This document shows positions 7,437-15,151 of a DNA stretch of 21,408 bases, piece after piece. The stretch spans positions 1-21,408 of the forward strand of contig DATLAJ010000029.1 in NCBI GenBank assembly GCA_035527515.1, in the 5' to 3' direction. Position numbers and translations under genes: made by a program. The stretch comes from a bacterium. Its GTDB lineage: Bacteria > B130-G9. The first letter of the stretch is position 1, and each line of letters starts with the position of its first letter. The notes beneath the pieces are model-generated. The model had not been told where the DNA came from. It did not search any database and was given only the letters and a program-made list of their open reading frames with translations.

Positions 7437-10399
7437 TTGCCCGATTCCTGAACACTCTGGCGACTTCGCTCCTTGATCCGGTCGATCCTGGCCCGAGCCT
7501 GCTTGCTCCAAAGCGAGCCCGGATACTTCTCGATTATCTTCTCATAGACCCGGACTGCCTCGTCAAAATCGCCCTTGACCTCGTAGCACTCGCCAACGTT
7601 TGCCCTGGCGCTCGTCACCCATGGAACCGCCGCCTCCTGCGTATAACTGTAGGAAAGGTCAAGATACCTGAGAATCGCCTCATCGAACCGCCCCTGCTCC
7701 TGAAGCGTGTGCGCAAACCAGAACTGAGCCTCGACCGTGTATCGAGCCTGGCAGCTATCGTCGGAGATGACGATGGAAAGCGCTGACTGAGCCAACTTGA
7801 ACTTACCCATCTTGCGAAGGTTATCACCGACCGCCACAAGCTCTTCGCACAACCCTTTCACATCGCCGTACTCCGTAACCAGCAACCCGTAGTAATCAAT
7901 CGCGAGGTCCGAATCCCCGAGCCGCCGATACGCCTGACCCACGCGAAACAACAGCAGCGCCTCATCTCGCCGATTCTCGCGAACCGGATGGTTGAGCCGC
8001 TTGTAGCACTCTACGGCCTGCCTCGGCTTGTCCCGCTGGAACCAGATATCACCCAAAAGCGCTAGACTCTCCTGCTTGAGGCGAGGGGCTGCGGCTTGGT
8101 CAGAAACGACAGGAGACAGGGCATCCTCGGCCGCGCCCAGCTTCTTTCGTGCCATGCAAGCTCGAGCAAGCAGAAGCCTGGATGCGTAAAGCAGCTTGCT
8201 CTGGGGATTGATCCCGATCTGCTTACTCAGCAGCCGGCAAGCCTTTCCGAGCTTCCCCTCACTGAAAGCGACCTCAGCACGCTTGAACGTCTGCTCAACC
8301 CCTAAAAACGCCCCCGGCTCGTGCTCTCGAAACTCGGCAATTGAAACCACCGATTTGGCGAAGCTACCCTCCTGCATAAATGCCTTGCGCACCAATTCCT
8401 CCGCCACTGTCGCGAATGGCCAGCCAACATCAAGTGACCTCAATGCCTCCGCACAGCCCGCAGCGTCCCCTGGCCTCCCCTCGGCGGCGCTGCACTGGCA
8501 CGCCTGCACATAGCAAAGCGAGGCCAGCTGCGGGTCGTCCATCTCGCGAGCAAGCTCCTTGAAACACTCGGCGGCCTTTCTGGCGTTCCCGCGTTCTTTC
8601 TTGAGGTAACAGTCCCAAAAACCAAGTATTCCTGTAAGGTTGCGGCCCAGGACGAATGACCTCCGGACCTCCGATATGAAGGATGAGCACTTCCCGAGCT
8701 GCCCAAGCGAGCGGCAGCCAAGTAACGTCCCTAAGATAACGTCCTGCGCGGGCTGTCGTTTGAGCAAGGCATTTCGCGAAGCCTCCAGGCTCTCAACGGC
8801 CTCCTTGGCGCTCCCTATCTTCGAGAGGGCGAGCCCCTTGACCATAAGCACCTCGCCGAGCCAAACCGAATTGGGATAGTCCTTCAGAAACTCGTCAGCC
8901 GCTGCATCACAGTTCTCGAACGCCTTGATCGCGTAAAAACTCCTGCAAAGCGCAAGCTGCGACCGCTGTGCCAGGTCAGGAGTCAGCCCCGCCCGCCGGG
9001 AGCCAAGAGAGTTCAGGACAGGAACCGCATCGATCGCCCGGCCGCACTCCAGCAACATCTCGCCGAGCTCAAAAGAAGCCTCAGCAGCGACGGGGCTGTC
9101 TGAGAATGAGTGCACAATTGACTTGTAGCGCTTGGCGGCCTCGTCGAAATCTGTCCGGATTCGGCCCGCCCTCGCCAGCATCAGGTAGCACTGCTCGATA
9201 TGCGAGCCGAACGGCTCCTCAACTATGAGTTCCTCAAAGAGCTTCTCTGCCCTGCCGAGGTCCTTGGCCCCAACAAGAGCGCACGCAAGGCGGTAGCGGC
9301 ACTCGTAACGCGCCTCGCTCCCAAGATTCATCGCAAGCATCTTCTCGTAGGTGGATGCGGCGGCAACGTGATCCTCCTTTTCCTCGAGCCATCTCCCGAT
9401 TAGGCCCATGATGTGTTGCCTCTCCTCTCCACTAGGCGGATTGCCCTCGTCAAGGAGCTTCCTAAGCCCCGAGACGGCAAGATCATAATCGCCAAGAGCT
9501 GCCGCCTCCCATGACCTAACCACGCTGGTCGCGAGCCTGAGTTCAGGCTCCTTCCGAGACTGGTATTGGCCCAAAAGATCAGCAGCCCGCTGATAGTCTT
9601 CTTGCTTATAGACCGACCAGATCACTCCGAGCGACGAGGCAGTCGCCTGCTCGGCCGTTGGAAAGTCGCTGACGAGCGACGAGAATAGCTTCTCAGACTC
9701 CTTGAAATCGCTCGAGAGGTAATCCGTTACCGCCAGGTTGAAAAGAGCGCGTGCCCTCGCTTGGTCGCTCTTTACTTTTTTGCGGAGTGTCCTAAATGCC
9801 CTGCGCGACTCATCTAGCCGTGAGACCGACAGGAGGGATTCGGCATAGTGCTCGTAAAGCTGCTCGCCAAGCTGTGAGCCGTAGCCCTTCTTGAAAAGCT
9901 TAGCGTAGTTCGCAATCCCGTCCTCGAAACGCTCCTGTATGAACAATAGCTCGGCGAGCTTTGCCGTCGCGTCCTCGAACTGCTTGTCGCAACGCTTCTG
10001 CTCAAGAAGCCGTTTGAACGTCCCCTCAGCATCGGTGTAGTGCCCCATGCGCTGCTGATTGGTCCCCAAAAGAATCATCGCCTCGCACAGCCTCGCACCG
10101 TCAGTGAACTCGGTTACATATTGTTGGAGATACCTCGTCGCTTCCCTAAACTTCCCAAGGTTCTCCTGTGCATTGCCCGCGAGAAAAACAGCATCGGGCA
10201 TGAATTGCCCCGAAGGAAACTGCTCCATCAGCTGCGCGAGCTGCTTGGCAGCGAGCTCGTATTGCCCATCCTCATAGAGGCGCAGCGCAAATTGATACAT
10301 CGAGGCCTCATCCCTCGGGTACACTTGGGCCGTCAACGCTAGAAAGACAGCGACACATCCCAGCAGGCGAAAAACACTCGTACGTCGCAGGCTACGCAT
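7433..10399 (-). CDS. Large secreted TPR-repeat protein
   Basis: A 988-residue protein starting MRSLRRTSVFRLLGCVAVFLALTAQVYP, a Sec-type signal peptide without a well-placed lipobox, so it is probably periplasmic. The rest is an almost continuous array of tetratricopeptide-like helical pairs, for example YQFALRLYEDGQYELAAKQL, DAVFLAGNAQENLGKFREA and, at the end, ANVGECYEVKGDFDEAVRVY followed by EKIIEKYPGSLWSKQARARI. The repeats resemble those of BamD/YfiO, CpoB and Tol-Pal-associated scaffolds. It has no catalytic motif and is probably a protein-protein scaffold for envelope or glycan assembly. It is the first gene of the operon that continues with rng, the DPG-synthase-like GT2 and the GMP gene; its TGA overlaps the rng GTG. 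The ATG at 10399 is preceded by a weak AGGCGGG. The precise role is unknown. Confidence 0.85.
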   Translation of the reverse strand: MRSLRRTSVFRLLGCVAVFLALTAQVYPRDEASMYQFALRLYEDGQYELAAKQLAQLMEQFPSGQFMPDAVFLAGNAQENLGKFREATRYLQQYVTEFTDGARLCEAMILLGTNQQRMGHYTDAEGTFKRLLEQKRCDKQFEDATAKLAELLFIQERFEDGIANYAKLFKKGYGSQLGEQLYEHYAESLLSVSRLDESRRAFRTLRKKVKSDQARARALFNLAVTDYLSSDFKESEKLFSSLVSDFPTAEQATASSLGVIWSVYKQEDYQRAADLLGQYQSRKEPELRLATSVVRSWEAAALGDYDLAVSGLRKLLDEGNPPSGEERQHIMGLIGRWLEEKEDHVAAASTYEKMLAMNLGSEARYECRYRLACALVGAKDLGRAEKLFEELIVEEPFGSHIEQCYLMLARAGRIRTDFDEAAKRYKSIVHSFSDSPVAAEASFELGEMLLECGRAIDAVPVLNSLGSRRAGLTPDLAQRSQLALCRSFYAIKAFENCDAAADEFLKDYPNSVWLGEVLMVKGLALSKIGSAKEAVESLEASRNALLKRQPAQDVILGTLLGCRSLGQLGKCSSFISEVRRSFVLGRNLTGILGFWDCYLKKERGNARKAAECFKELAREMDDPQLASLCYVQACQCSAAEGRPGDAAGCAEALRSLDVGWPFATVAEELVRKAFMQEGSFAKSVVSIAEFREHEPGAFLGVEQTFKRAEVAFSEGKLGKACRLLSKQIGINPQSKLLYASRLLLARACMARKKLGAAEDALSPVVSDQAAAPRLKQESLALLGDIWFQRDKPRQAVECYKRLNHPVRENRRDEALLLFRVGQAYRRLGDSDLAIDYYGLLVTEYGDVKGLCEELVAVGDNLRKMGKFKLAQSALSIVISDDSCQARYTVEAQFWFAHTLQEQGRFDEAILRYLDLSYSYTQEAAVPWVTSARANVGECYEVKGDFDEAVRVYEKIIEKYPGSLWSKQARARIDRIKERSRQSVQESGK

Positions 10400-10474
10400 T
10401 CACTAGCACCCGCCTATCTTGAAATCGCTCAAAACCGATAAGACGCACTCATCCCATAATCGGGTTCAATCGAC

Positions 10475-10502
10475 AGTTTATAGACACACGCGCTTCAGTC
10501 AA
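10475..10502 (-). promoter_or_regulatory. Candidate sigma70-type promoter for the TPR-rng-GT2-GMP operon
   Basis: On the minus strand TTGACT (10497-10502) is followed after 16 bp by TAAACT (10475-10480). They match consensus at five and four of six positions. This would start transcription about 68 nt before the TPR gene. It lies in the 160-nt divergent gap shared with rarA. I found no equally good plus-strand promoter for rarA. Confidence 0.45.
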
Positions 10503-10559
10503 GGGAAGCGTTTAAGAAAGGGTCTGGCATTTGCACCCCTTCTAGTCGATAATCGAATC

Positions 10560-11900
10560 ATGAAGAGCGTTTTTGAGCCAGCAAATGCTGATGATGCAGA
10601 AATGATTCCCTTGGCGGCAAGGGTGAGGCCCAAGTCGCTCGATGAGATAATCGGTCAGCAGCACCTTATCGGTCCAGGGAAGCCATTCAGGAAGCAAATT
10701 GAGCGGGACCAGATATTCTCCTTGATCCTGTGGGGACCTCCCGGCAGCGGCAAAACAACCCTCGCAATGCTCATGGCGAAAGAAACCAAGGCCGAGTTCG
10801 TCCGGCTAACGGCAGTCGGAGCGGGGGTCGCGGACGTCAGAAAAGTCATCGAGATGGCCGCACAGAGCAAATCGCTCTATCGGAGAAGGACTATCCTGTT
10901 CATCGACGAGGTCCACCGGTTCAACAAGGCCCAGCAGGACCGGCTGCTGCCCGCAGTGGAGGACGGCACGGTTATCCTCATAGGTGCAACGACCGAGAAC
11001 CCATCCTACGAGGTCATACCACCCCTGCGCTCGAGGACGAGAACGTTCCTCCTCAAGCCGCTCAGTCGGGATGAGCTGCTTGCGGTTGTTGACCGCGCCC
11101 TCTTGATTGATGAGGCACTGCAAAGAGCGAACATAAAGATGGGCGATGACACAAAAAAGATGATAGCCGCGTTTTCTGGCGGTGATGCGAGACAGGCGCT
11201 TAACATACTTGAGATGTCGGTTGCCCTCGCCGAGAAGGGGGAGAACGGCACAGTAGTGACTACGGACGACGTCGCAAACGCCGTCCAAGAGCGTGCCGCG
11301 TACTACGACAAGGCCGGCGACAGGCACTACGATACGATCTCGGCGTTCATCAAGAGCGTCCGCGGCAGCGACCCTGACGCTGCGGTTCTGTGGCTTGCAA
11401 GAATGCTCCTAGCGGGCGAAGACCCCATATTCATCGCCAGGCGACTTTTGATTCTCGCCTCAGAGGACATCGGTAACGCTGATCCGATGGGCATCACGGT
11501 GGCGGCGAGCGCAGCAAAAGCGGTCGAGATAGTCGGGATGCCAGAGGCGAAGATCATCCTTGCGCAGGCAACGACATACCTCGCCACAGCGCCGAAGAGC
11601 AACGCCTCGTATCTTGCGATTGCGCGAGCGGAGGCATTGATAAAGAAGATGGGCGACAAGCTGCGGGTTCCATTACACCTGCGCGATAGCTCCTTTGCTG
11701 CGGCGAAGGATATCGGCTACGGCGTGGGCTACAAGTATCCGCATGATTTCAGAGGCCACTGGATCGATCAGGACTACCTTCCGGAGGAACTTGCGGACGT
11801 CCTGCTATATGACCCGTCGGGCATCGGCCACGAGGAACAGATATTGAAGCGCCTCGAGAAGATCAAGGCACTGAAGAGAAAGGCGAAAGGCGACAAGTGA
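10560..11900 (+). CDS. rarA: Replication-associated recombination protein A (AAA+ ATPase)
   Basis: RarA/MgsA is a clamp-loader-like AAA+ ATPase that acts at stalled replication forks with SSB and RecA. From ATG at 10560 it is 446 residues, normal for the family. It shows [20 protein letters not shown] near the start, Walker [10 protein letters not shown] at 59-67, Walker [13 protein letters not shown] from 112, sensor GATTENPS, then the RarA-specific C-terminal region ([49 protein letters not shown]). The frame stays open to 10419, but that extension has no family similarity. No SD is visible before the ATG, so the start may be weak or leaderless. It is divergent from the TPR operon and followed by the methyltransferase island. 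Confidence 0.95.
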   Translation: MKSVFEPANADDAEMIPLAARVRPKSLDEIIGQQHLIGPGKPFRKQIERDQIFSLILWGPPGSGKTTLAMLMAKETKAEFVRLTAVGAGVADVRKVIEMAAQSKSLYRRRTILFIDEVHRFNKAQQDRLLPAVEDGTVILIGATTENPSYEVIPPLRSRTRTFLLKPLSRDELLAVVDRALLIDEALQRANIKMGDDTKKMIAAFSGGDARQALNILEMSVALAEKGENGTVVTTDDVANAVQERAAYYDKAGDRHYDTISAFIKSVRGSDPDAAVLWLARMLLAGEDPIFIARRLLILASEDIGNADPMGITVAASAAKAVEIVGMPEAKIILAQATTYLATAPKSNASYLAIARAEALIKKMGDKLRVPLHLRDSSFAAAKDIGYGVGYKYPHDFRGHWIDQDYLPEELADVLLYDPSGIGHEEQILKRLEKIKALKRKAKGDK

Positions 11901-12251
11901 CGGGCAGCACCAGCCTGGGATTTGACGTGATGACAATAATTGGCTATGCTTGTTGTGGTTGAGGGTGCAGGCGTGTCCTTACGCGTTCCAATCTGATTGG
12001 GTATCAACGAAAGTGCCGTGCCTGGTCGCGACCTTCGCAGCAGTCGCGGATCACGGTTCTACTGGGTTAATGCGCTCGTAAAGAGATAGAGCAAGTTTTC
12101 GTCTTAGCAGGCGAGAATTGTGGAAAGAAAAGAACAGGTTGACATAATGGATTACCGTAACATCCTATTCGGTGTCAGTGAAGAACGCGGGGACAGGTAT
12201 TCGTGAAACGTCGCCGGCAAACGCAATTGAAATTATGGTGAGGAAAGTCTT
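11901..12251 (+). promoter_or_regulatory. Gene-free leader between rarA and the DNA methyltransferase, with candidate promoters
   Basis: No coding frame is credible here. TTGACG (11922-11927), a 17-bp spacer and TATGCT (11945-11950) form a good sigma70-like promoter just after the rarA stop. A second perfect -35, TTGACA (12139-12144), has only poor -10 candidates about 17-18 bp downstream (12162-12168). A perfect 10-bp palindrome GGTCGCGACC lies at 12024-12033 between them and could be an operator. GCGGGGACAG at 12187-12196 recurs near 18441. A transcript from the first promoter would have a leader of nearly 300 nt before the methyltransferase GTG. Confidence 0.4.
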
Positions 12252-13715
12252 GTGACAGATGCTCTCGAGCCGGTCGAACTGGACCGGACAAAGGGATATT
12301 TCACTCCGTCAACAGTTGCGGAGTTCATGATATTAAACAGCGAAGTTCGAAAGGACGCTCGCATAATTGATCCAGCCGCTGGTGACGGGACTTTCATTCA
12401 AACGCTTCTCAGACGCGGGTACCGTCGAGTTTGGGGCATTGAGGTCATGGAGGACCGCGCCGCCGAACTACGCGAGCGCACGAAGGCTTGCAATGGATTC
12501 AGCATTCTATCCGGCGACGCGCTTGACCTGGCAACTCTCGGCAGCTGGGCGGTGGGGTCGTTCGACGTGGCGATCGGTAACCCTCCGTTTTCGTACCGGC
12601 GCTCGAAAATAAGCGACGAGAGAATCCTTGCCAACTTTGAGCTTGGCCGACCCAACCAGGCAGTAGAGATTCTATTCCTCGAGCGCTTCATACAGCTTGT
12701 CCGCCCAAGTGGGCTTATCAGGATCATTTTGCCGATGAATATCTTCGCCAATACCACGCTGCAATATGTGCGCGATTTCATTTTAGAGAACCTCTGGATT
12801 GAGGCGGTGGTTGGGTTGCCCAGACACACGTTCGGGGGCACATCGGCTAAGACGGCGATTCTGTTTGGCCAGAAGAGAGGGAAGAGCTGGGGCGTGCGTG
12901 GCGACCTCTGGAGCCAAAAACGCGTCAAGTTGGCGAGCATCCCGGATGTCAAGTCGCTGCCCGACCTTGCGGGGATGACAATAGATAGCCCAGATGAGGG
13001 CCTGCTGGCCAGTATGGTGGACATTCAGACCAGAATGGACCCCGATTATCACTTCGCGGGGGCAGGAACGTCCCGGATAGTTGAACGCTCAACGGTTCCC
13101 TTTGCACCGCTGGGTGAGCTGGCCGATGTGCACACAGGGTTCTTCAAGTACGGCGATACTGGCCATCTCGTGCATTCGTCGGTTCCGAGGAATAGGCTGG
13201 AAAGGGACAAGTACATTCGACTGCTCAAGGCTAAGAACCTCTCAATCTACGGGTTCAGGTTCGGCGTGGATGACTTCTTCATAAGGAAGGACGAGGAGCT
13301 CTTCAGGCCTTGGGCATGCCTCAACGTTGGCGACGTCATGGTTGTGCGAGTCGGGGCAGGCTGCGTGGGGCGAGCGACGTGCGTGATAGATGAGCAATAC
13401 AACGGCCAAGCAGACGATTGGATGCTCATCGTCGAGCACAAACGCGTGAACCCCGCATATCTCGCATTCTACCTAAACAGCTCAATCGGCAGAGCATTTG
13501 TTATGAGAGAGGCGCAGGGAACAGGAACGCTTAGCATCAGCAAGGGCAAGCTCCTGAAAGTTCAGGTCCCGATGCTGCTTGAGAACGAGCAAAGCGAGCT
13601 CGAGGCCCAGGTCAAGAAAATGTATGAGGCACAACGCCTCGGGAAATTGGACAGAGCTAAATCGATCTTCTCCTCGCTCGAAAAAAGGCTCGAGCTACTT
13701 GTCCTTAAGCAATAG
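12252..13715 (+). CDS. N6-adenine DNA methyltransferase fused to one type I-like target-recognition domain
   Basis: A 487-residue protein. Residues 1-210 are a class I SAM-dependent methyltransferase: GYFTPSTVAEFMI, motif I IIDPAAGDGTF (38-48), an acidic residue ending the next strand (GIEV), and the catalytic adenine motif NPPF (110-113). Residues about 285-445 resemble one half of a type I HsdS subunit: PFAPLGELADVHTGFF, a variable target-binding region, WMLIVEHKRVNPAYLAFYLN, GTGTLSISKGKLLKVQVPML and a helical conserved segment ENEQSELEAQVKKMYEAQRL. There is no PD-(D/E)XK or helicase domain and no restriction gene beside it, so it is either an orphan modification enzyme or the remaining half of a broken system. 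A type IIG enzyme lacking its nuclease is another reading. GTG start with GAGGAAAG upstream. Recognition sequence unknown. Confidence 0.88.
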   Translation: MTDALEPVELDRTKGYFTPSTVAEFMILNSEVRKDARIIDPAAGDGTFIQTLLRRGYRRVWGIEVMEDRAAELRERTKACNGFSILSGDALDLATLGSWAVGSFDVAIGNPPFSYRRSKISDERILANFELGRPNQAVEILFLERFIQLVRPSGLIRIILPMNIFANTTLQYVRDFILENLWIEAVVGLPRHTFGGTSAKTAILFGQKRGKSWGVRGDLWSQKRVKLASIPDVKSLPDLAGMTIDSPDEGLLASMVDIQTRMDPDYHFAGAGTSRIVERSTVPFAPLGELADVHTGFFKYGDTGHLVHSSVPRNRLERDKYIRLLKAKNLSIYGFRFGVDDFFIRKDEELFRPWACLNVGDVMVVRVGAGCVGRATCVIDEQYNGQADDWMLIVEHKRVNPAYLAFYLNSSIGRAFVMREAQGTGTLSISKGKLLKVQVPMLLENEQSELEAQVKKMYEAQRLGKLDRAKSIFSSLEKRLELLVLKQ

Positions 13716-13824
13716 CCTTCACCGATCTCGCCTTACTACTTAGTCGGTTAGGTCTGAAGGTGATAACTGTCGCCGAAGCAAGCGGGCCCACGGTGAAGGC
13801 GAGCGCCGAAAAGGTTCTTCAGAC
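13715..13824 (+). other. Interleaved inverted repeats (pseudoknot-capable) after the methyltransferase
   Basis: GCCTTCACCG (13715-13724) is complementary to CGGTGAAGGC (13791-13800), and GTCTGAAG (13752-13759) is complementary to CTTCAGAC (13817-13824). The order is A-B-A'-B', as in an H-type pseudoknot. CTCGCCTT (13727-13734) can also pair with AAGGCGAG (13796-13803), competing with A'. All pairings are perfect. It begins on the last base of the methyltransferase stop. There is no U-tract, so it is not a standard terminator. Confidence 0.4.
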
Positions 13825-13979
13825 GTGTCCTGGGCCGAGGTCCCACGTGCCCGTCTCCACCGATCCCGCCGGGCGACAAAGAGCTCGTCAACTCGCCGTA
13901 CATCAAGGAATCCGCCAAATCGCGAGGTGAGCACATCTTCTTGCTGCGACAGCGGCCAGTACCTAGCATTGCCCTTACT
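13825..13979. other. Gene-free stretch before the MITE-like element
   Basis: With the flanking repeats this belongs to a 506-nt region between the methyltransferase and the SPOR gene. Short open frames here on the minus strand run into the mobile element and have no recognisable domain. I see no RNA gene or promoter in this part. Confidence 0.4.
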
Positions 13980-14121
13980 GGCTGTCCAATAAGTCCGTTT
14001 CAACGGGGATGACGCAGCGGGGTATGCCACATGTAGGGGCAGGCCTTGTGTCTGCCCGAATATATAGATGGGCGGAGACAAGCCCCGCCCCTACGACTGC
14101 ACACGGACTTATTGGACAGCC
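13980..14121. mobile_element. 142-bp MITE-like element with perfect 19-bp terminal inverted repeats
   Basis: The ends GGCTGTCCAATAAGTCCGT (13980-13998) and its exact reverse complement (14103-14121) enclose about 104 bp. Inside lies a second, imperfect inverted repeat bounded by GTAGGGGC (14033-14040) and GCCCCTAC (14087-14094). There is no coding capacity, which fits a non-autonomous miniature element mobilised in trans. Ends beginning GGCTGTCC resemble those of some IS families such as IS1182, but that is from memory and unverified. CCTTA occurs close to both outer ends but is not exactly abutting, so the target duplication is uncertain. It may be a nested pair: a GTAGGGGC-type repeat inside a transposon-end structure. 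Confidence 0.75.
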
Positions 14122-14160
14122 TCCTTAGTCTAGGGGATCGACCCCAGCCCGTCGGCAGGC

Positions 14161-14190
14161 TTGACACTATGAAATGGCGAGGAGTACAAT
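14161..14190 (+). promoter_or_regulatory. Sigma70-type promoter for the SPOR-lipA genes
   Basis: Perfect TTGACA (14161-14166), an 18-bp spacer and TACAAT (14185-14190, five of six) lie 31 nt before the SPOR start codon. This is the best promoter match in the window. The leader would be about 25 nt and include the SD AGGAGG at 14208-14213. Confidence 0.7.
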
Positions 14191-14221
14191 GGCCGGTGAA
14201 TAATCACAGGAGGAAAGTGTT

Positions 14222-15151
14222 ATGGCTGAGAAAGACAGGACCCGCGAAGGGGCTGAGAAAAACGAGCCGGAGGCTGATAACGGGTTGCTAGAAAAGGATG
14301 AAGCGGACGCACAGGGCGAAGGTAATCTGGACGAAAGCGTTGAGCCTGAAATCGGCAGCAGTGAAGTAGAAGAACATTACAAGGGGCCGGTGAGGTATCA
14401 CCTCACGTTAAGGGCTCGCGACCTATACCTCCTGGTGTTTGGCGCCGCACTGGTTATATTCGCCGCCTTCACGCTTGGAGCCATCGTCGGACGCTATTTG
14501 GGGCCCTATCCTAACCAGCAGGTTACGGCGGGGCTCGAGCGGCAGGACCTTTTCAACGAGGGAAAGGAACAGACAGTGGAGCCTACGCCCGACTCGACGC
14601 AGAAGCCGGCGCCAAGCCCCAGCATGAAGCACGAGGCAACCAGCAAACCCCAGAGCAGCTCGTCTGAGCCGTTTCACGTCCAAAAAGGCGAGAAGCTCTT
14701 GTCGCTGATTGCCACCCCAACCGAGTCTCCAAAGGCAACGCCGACACCACGAGCGAGGCGAACGCCGGTAGCCATCGCCACGGCCACGCCTAGTCCCAAG
14801 CCGACCGATAAGGCCCGCCAGGTCCCGAAAAAGGAGACGAAGACCACCGCCCGGGGGAAAACCCCAATCGGCAAGAAAGCCAGCAGCAGCGCCAAGAAGA
14901 GTTCCGTGAGTACCTATTACTCCGTTCAAGTTGGGGCCTTCAAGCGCCGAACGAACGCCCAGCGCGAAGTGAACAATCTCAAGCGTCTAGGATTTTACGG
15001 ATGGATAAAACCACCCACCAAGCGTGTGCATTTCTATTGCGTTCTCGTCGGCAAGAAGAAGTCCGCCGCCGAGCGTGCCCCCCTCGTCAAAAAACTCAGA
15101 AAAGCCGGATATAAGAGCGTTCTGCTAAAAACATTTCACGAGATGCAATGA
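14222..15151 (+). CDS. SPOR-domain membrane protein
   Basis: A 309-residue bitopic protein. Residues 1-65 are acidic and cytoplasmic. A single transmembrane helix (about 67-93, LYLLVFGAALVIFAAFTLGAIVG) follows. Then comes a long periplasmic linker rich in Pro, Thr, Ser, Lys and Ala (about 115-225, with TPTP- and SPKP-type runs). The C-terminal SPOR domain (about 228-306) begins YYSVQVGAFKRRTNAQREVN and has FYCVLVG and KKLRKAGYKSVLLK. SPOR domains bind denuded septal peptidoglycan, so a role at the division site, like FtsN or DamX, is likely. The start is secure: ATG with AGGAGG and an 8-nt spacer, behind a strong promoter. Its stop overlaps the lipA start as ATGA, so the two are translationally coupled. 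The ortholog identity (FtsN or other) is not determinable. Confidence 0.88.
   Translation: MAEKDRTREGAEKNEPEADNGLLEKDEADAQGEGNLDESVEPEIGSSEVEEHYKGPVRYHLTLRARDLYLLVFGAALVIFAAFTLGAIVGRYLGPYPNQQVTAGLERQDLFNEGKEQTVEPTPDSTQKPAPSPSMKHEATSKPQSSSSEPFHVQKGEKLLSLIATPTESPKATPTPRARRTPVAIATATPSPKPTDKARQVPKKETKTTARGKTPIGKKASSSAKKSSVSTYYSVQVGAFKRRTNAQREVNNLKRLGFYGWIKPPTKRVHFYCVLVGKKKSAAERAPLVKKLRKAGYKSVLLKTFHEMQ

Noticed and set aside
7437-7511. Upstream extension of the rng frame
   Set aside because: It lies inside the TPR gene; RNase G homology begins at NRKIIINAEAG directly after the GTG that overlaps the TPR stop.
8430-8721. Two overlapping 86- and 93-codon minus-strand frames inside the TPR gene
   Set aside because: They are alternate frames of a continuous TPR coding region and have no independent start signals.
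10524-10537. TGGCATTTGCA considered as a sigma54 promoter for rarA
   Set aside because: The GG and GC elements are too close together for the -24/-12 spacing.
10419-10559. 47-residue N-terminal extension of rarA
   Set aside because: No family similarity; RarA homology begins at the ATG at 10560 and the extension covers the divergent promoter region.
13740-14081. 113-codon minus-strand open frame across the pseudoknot region and MITE
   Set aside because: It crosses an element boundary, has no SD and no recognisable domain.
14423-14929. 168-codon minus-strand frame opposite the SPOR gene
   Set aside because: Antisense product of the Pro/Thr/Lys-rich linker; Arg/Gly-rich low complexity.
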